Assembly (NCBI GenBank): GCA_037044905.1 | Contig: JBAOKB010000007.1 | Location: 22,521-86,520 of the forward strand | DNA length: 64,000 nucleotides | Source: Hortaea werneckii | Lineage: Eukaryota > Ascomycota > Dothideomycetes > Mycosphaerellales > Teratosphaeriaceae | Direction: 5' to 3' | Shown: piece after piece, positions 62,502-64,000 of the stretch | Position numbering within the stretch: position 1 is the first letter of the stretch | Layout: each line of letters starts with the position of its first letter | Program-made: the position numbers and the translations under genes | Notes under the pieces: generated by a model | Told to the model about the DNA's origin: nothing | Database searches by the model: none | The model's input: the letters and a program-made list of their open reading frames with translations, nothing else

Positions 62502-63352
62502 CTAGCAGTTACATCCGCCAGCTCCGCCCTGTGCGCCTGCTTCCTGTCGACTTCCCAGATCCACGCCGCCTGGCCGGCCAGCGGCACCTCTCACACCTCG
62601 CCCTTGGCTTGCTTGCTCAATCGGTAGCTTCTTCGCGATAGCTGTGAAAAGCTCTTTGACATTCTCACTCGTCTTCGCTGAAGCCTCGAAGAACAGTAAT
62701 CCGGCCTCCTGGGCGTATGCCTCGGCATCTGCGGTTTGCACAGCGCGCTTGTCTGGCTGTTCCGTTACGAGATCGAGCTTGTTACCTGCAAGGCAAATAA
62801 CAATGTTTTCGTTGGCCTGTCGTTGAAGCTCCTTCACCCAGGACTTCGCTTTGTCTAATGAGGACTGCGCCGATGTTAGTACATGCCTGCCCGAGAAGTG
62901 CATTCGGCCGGTCTACATACCGCTTGTGTGATGTCGTAGACTACAACTGCACAGTTCGCATTGCGGTAGTACATAGGCGCAAGGGACTTGTATCTTTCCT
63001 GGCCCGCGGTGTCCCATATCTCAAACTTCACTGTTGTCTGTTCGTCGAGGGCAATGGTCTGAGTGAGGAAAGCGGCGCCGATAGTGGATTCTCGGTAGTC
63101 GTCGAATTGGTCCTATTGCTAACGGTCAGAGACCAAATGGGAACTCTCGGGGTGGGAGAGGGGGGCTTATCGCACCTTGACAAAGCGGAGCACCAGGGAT
63201 GATTTACCCACGGCAGACTCGCCTGGCTGTAGTCAGTCGCATATCCTCGTAATTCACTACAGCTGCCGCTTGAACATACCCAGCAGAACGAGCTTGAATT
63301 GCGCAAACCGAGCGCCTCCGGCCCTACCGCCTTGCTGCCCTCTTGCCGCCAT
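62502..63352 (-). CDS. VPS21: Rab5-type small GTPase (Vps21/Ypt5)
   Basis: Four exons, 63352-63280, 63222-63176, 63112-62921 and 62864-62502, 224 residues. G1 'GESAVGKSS' (residues 25-33), switch I 'YRESTIGAAF', switch II 'WDTAGQERYKSLAPMYYRNANCA', G4 'GNKLDLV', G5 'EASAKT', and a C-terminal 'CNC' for double geranylgeranylation. 'STIGAAFLTQ' and 'AGQERYKSLAPMYYR' are Rab5-specific. The protein regulates early-endosome fusion and endosomal traffic on the membrane surface. Introns 1 to 3 are short and frame-perfect. The hypervariable tail is Gly/Ala rich ('SQGRGVRGAAGRPGGVDL'). Divergently arranged with SAC1, another membrane-traffic gene. Confidence 0.95.
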
Positions 63353-63754
63353 GCTCGGGTCACGCGTGTATCTTATGCTTCTTCTCCGGGTTGTCGCACC
63401 TCGTCGATGTCAAGTATGGTTGCGCTTCAGTTGATATAACTCCGATTGGCAGTCGTAGGAAGTGCTGTGAACGGGAACTTGGGTGATGATGGCAGGTTGT
63501 CTGGTCAAAGCAGCAGCCTTGGGCGGATCATGCGCTTTGATCGCTTCTTGGCGGGAGCGCTGGCGTCACCAGGGTCCGTCGAGTGGCTGCAACCACCTCT
63601 GCTTTCACATGCTGCGCCTTCTCCACGGATGTAAGAGCTCGCCACATCTACAGTACCCTTTCTTCACCTGGCGGTACATCCACATATCGTGCAAAGGCCA
63701 AAGCCAGTACACTTTAGTCTGGGAGGTTGACTATCGGGTCCATAGTCATTAAGC
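63353..63754. promoter_or_regulatory. Divergent promoter region, Rab5 GTPase and SAC1
   Basis: 402 bp between two start codons facing apart. No specific site can be named. Confidence 0.45.
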
Positions 63755-63959
63755 ATGAGTGCGATGCTCCCCTTTCGGGACATTAATGTCCATGCATCCT
63801 CTACTTACTACGCGTTTTCTTCGCCATCGTCGCCAAACGCCCCATCATTGGTCATCGAGCGTCCCACCGGAGACCTTCGGCTGAACGATGGAAAGCTCAC
63901 TGGCGGCCATCGAGTCTCTAGCATTTCGGGCATCCTTGGAATCATCAAGTTACGGTTAG
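63755..63959 (+). CDS. SAC1: SAC1-like phosphoinositide phosphatase, first exon (gene continues past window)
   Basis: 68 codons from ATG 'MSAMLPFRDINVHASSTYYAF' through 'VIERPTGDLRLNDGKLTG' and 'RVSSISGILGIIKLRLG', then a GTATGG splice donor at 63960. This is the conserved N-terminal start of fungal Sac1, an ER/Golgi membrane phosphatase that hydrolyses PI4P. The catalytic CX5R motif would lie outside the window. The reading frame past the donor soon stops, supporting the intron. Confidence 0.85.
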
Positions 63960-64000
63960 GTATGGTATGCGTGGGATCAGATCCATCCCTTTAGGACCTG

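Overview
This window is nuclear DNA of a filamentous ascomycete (Pezizomycotina). The evidence is short GT-AG introns in most genes, a HET-domain gene, Zn2Cys6 regulators, an MFS siderophore-type transporter, and transposons carrying CpA-to-TpA damage typical of repeat-induced point mutation (RIP). Dothideomycetes is my guess for the class and is not demonstrated. All gene models below were spliced by eye. Every multi-exon model reported keeps its frame across all introns.

Left arm (1-5174): the 3' end of an SSU1/TehA-like transporter; an eight-exon amidase-signature protein that has lost two of its three catalytic residues; and a divergent enolase on the minus strand.

Transposon block (5285-24655): a three-level nest of LTR retrotransposons. 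A heavily RIP-mutated Copia element (minus strand, 135-bp LTRs, TSD TGCGG) has been split by two related Ty3/Gypsy chromoviruses. The older one, called E2 here, lies at 16631-23530 on the minus strand (420-bp LTRs, TSD TATAT) and is RIP-damaged. The younger one, E1, lies at 5806-12554 on the plus strand (400-bp LTRs, TSD TATTA); its LTRs look identical and unmutated. Both Gypsy elements carry gag, a conserved A AAA AAC slippery heptamer leading into pol, a C-terminal chromodomain, and an extra gene on the opposite strand between pol and the 3' LTR. That extra gene encodes a small protein with a complete Zn2Cys6 cysteine pattern followed by a coiled coil. This antisense regulator-like gene is the most interesting item in the window. 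E1 pol is broken by a 2-bp deletion.

Right arm (24656-64000), gene-dense and ordinary in base composition: a PH-domain protein; a Zn2Cys6 transcription factor; an unknown protein followed by a decayed gene fragment; a PLP aminotransferase; an Adp1-like ABCG transporter; two RBR-type (IBR/RING2) proteins in tail-to-tail orientation; JIP5; a GH36 raffinose-synthase/alpha-galactosidase-like protein; a WW-domain protein; a siderophore-type MFS transporter; MSH6 and folylpolyglutamate synthase sharing a divergent promoter; a third RBR-type protein; a HET-domain protein; a Rab5-type GTPase; and the first exon of SAC1, running off the right edge.

Functional themes are housekeeping (mismatch repair, folate, ribosome biogenesis, endosomal traffic, phosphoinositides) mixed with accessory functions (HET, siderophore-type transport, expanded RBR proteins). 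No tRNA, rRNA or CRISPR was seen.
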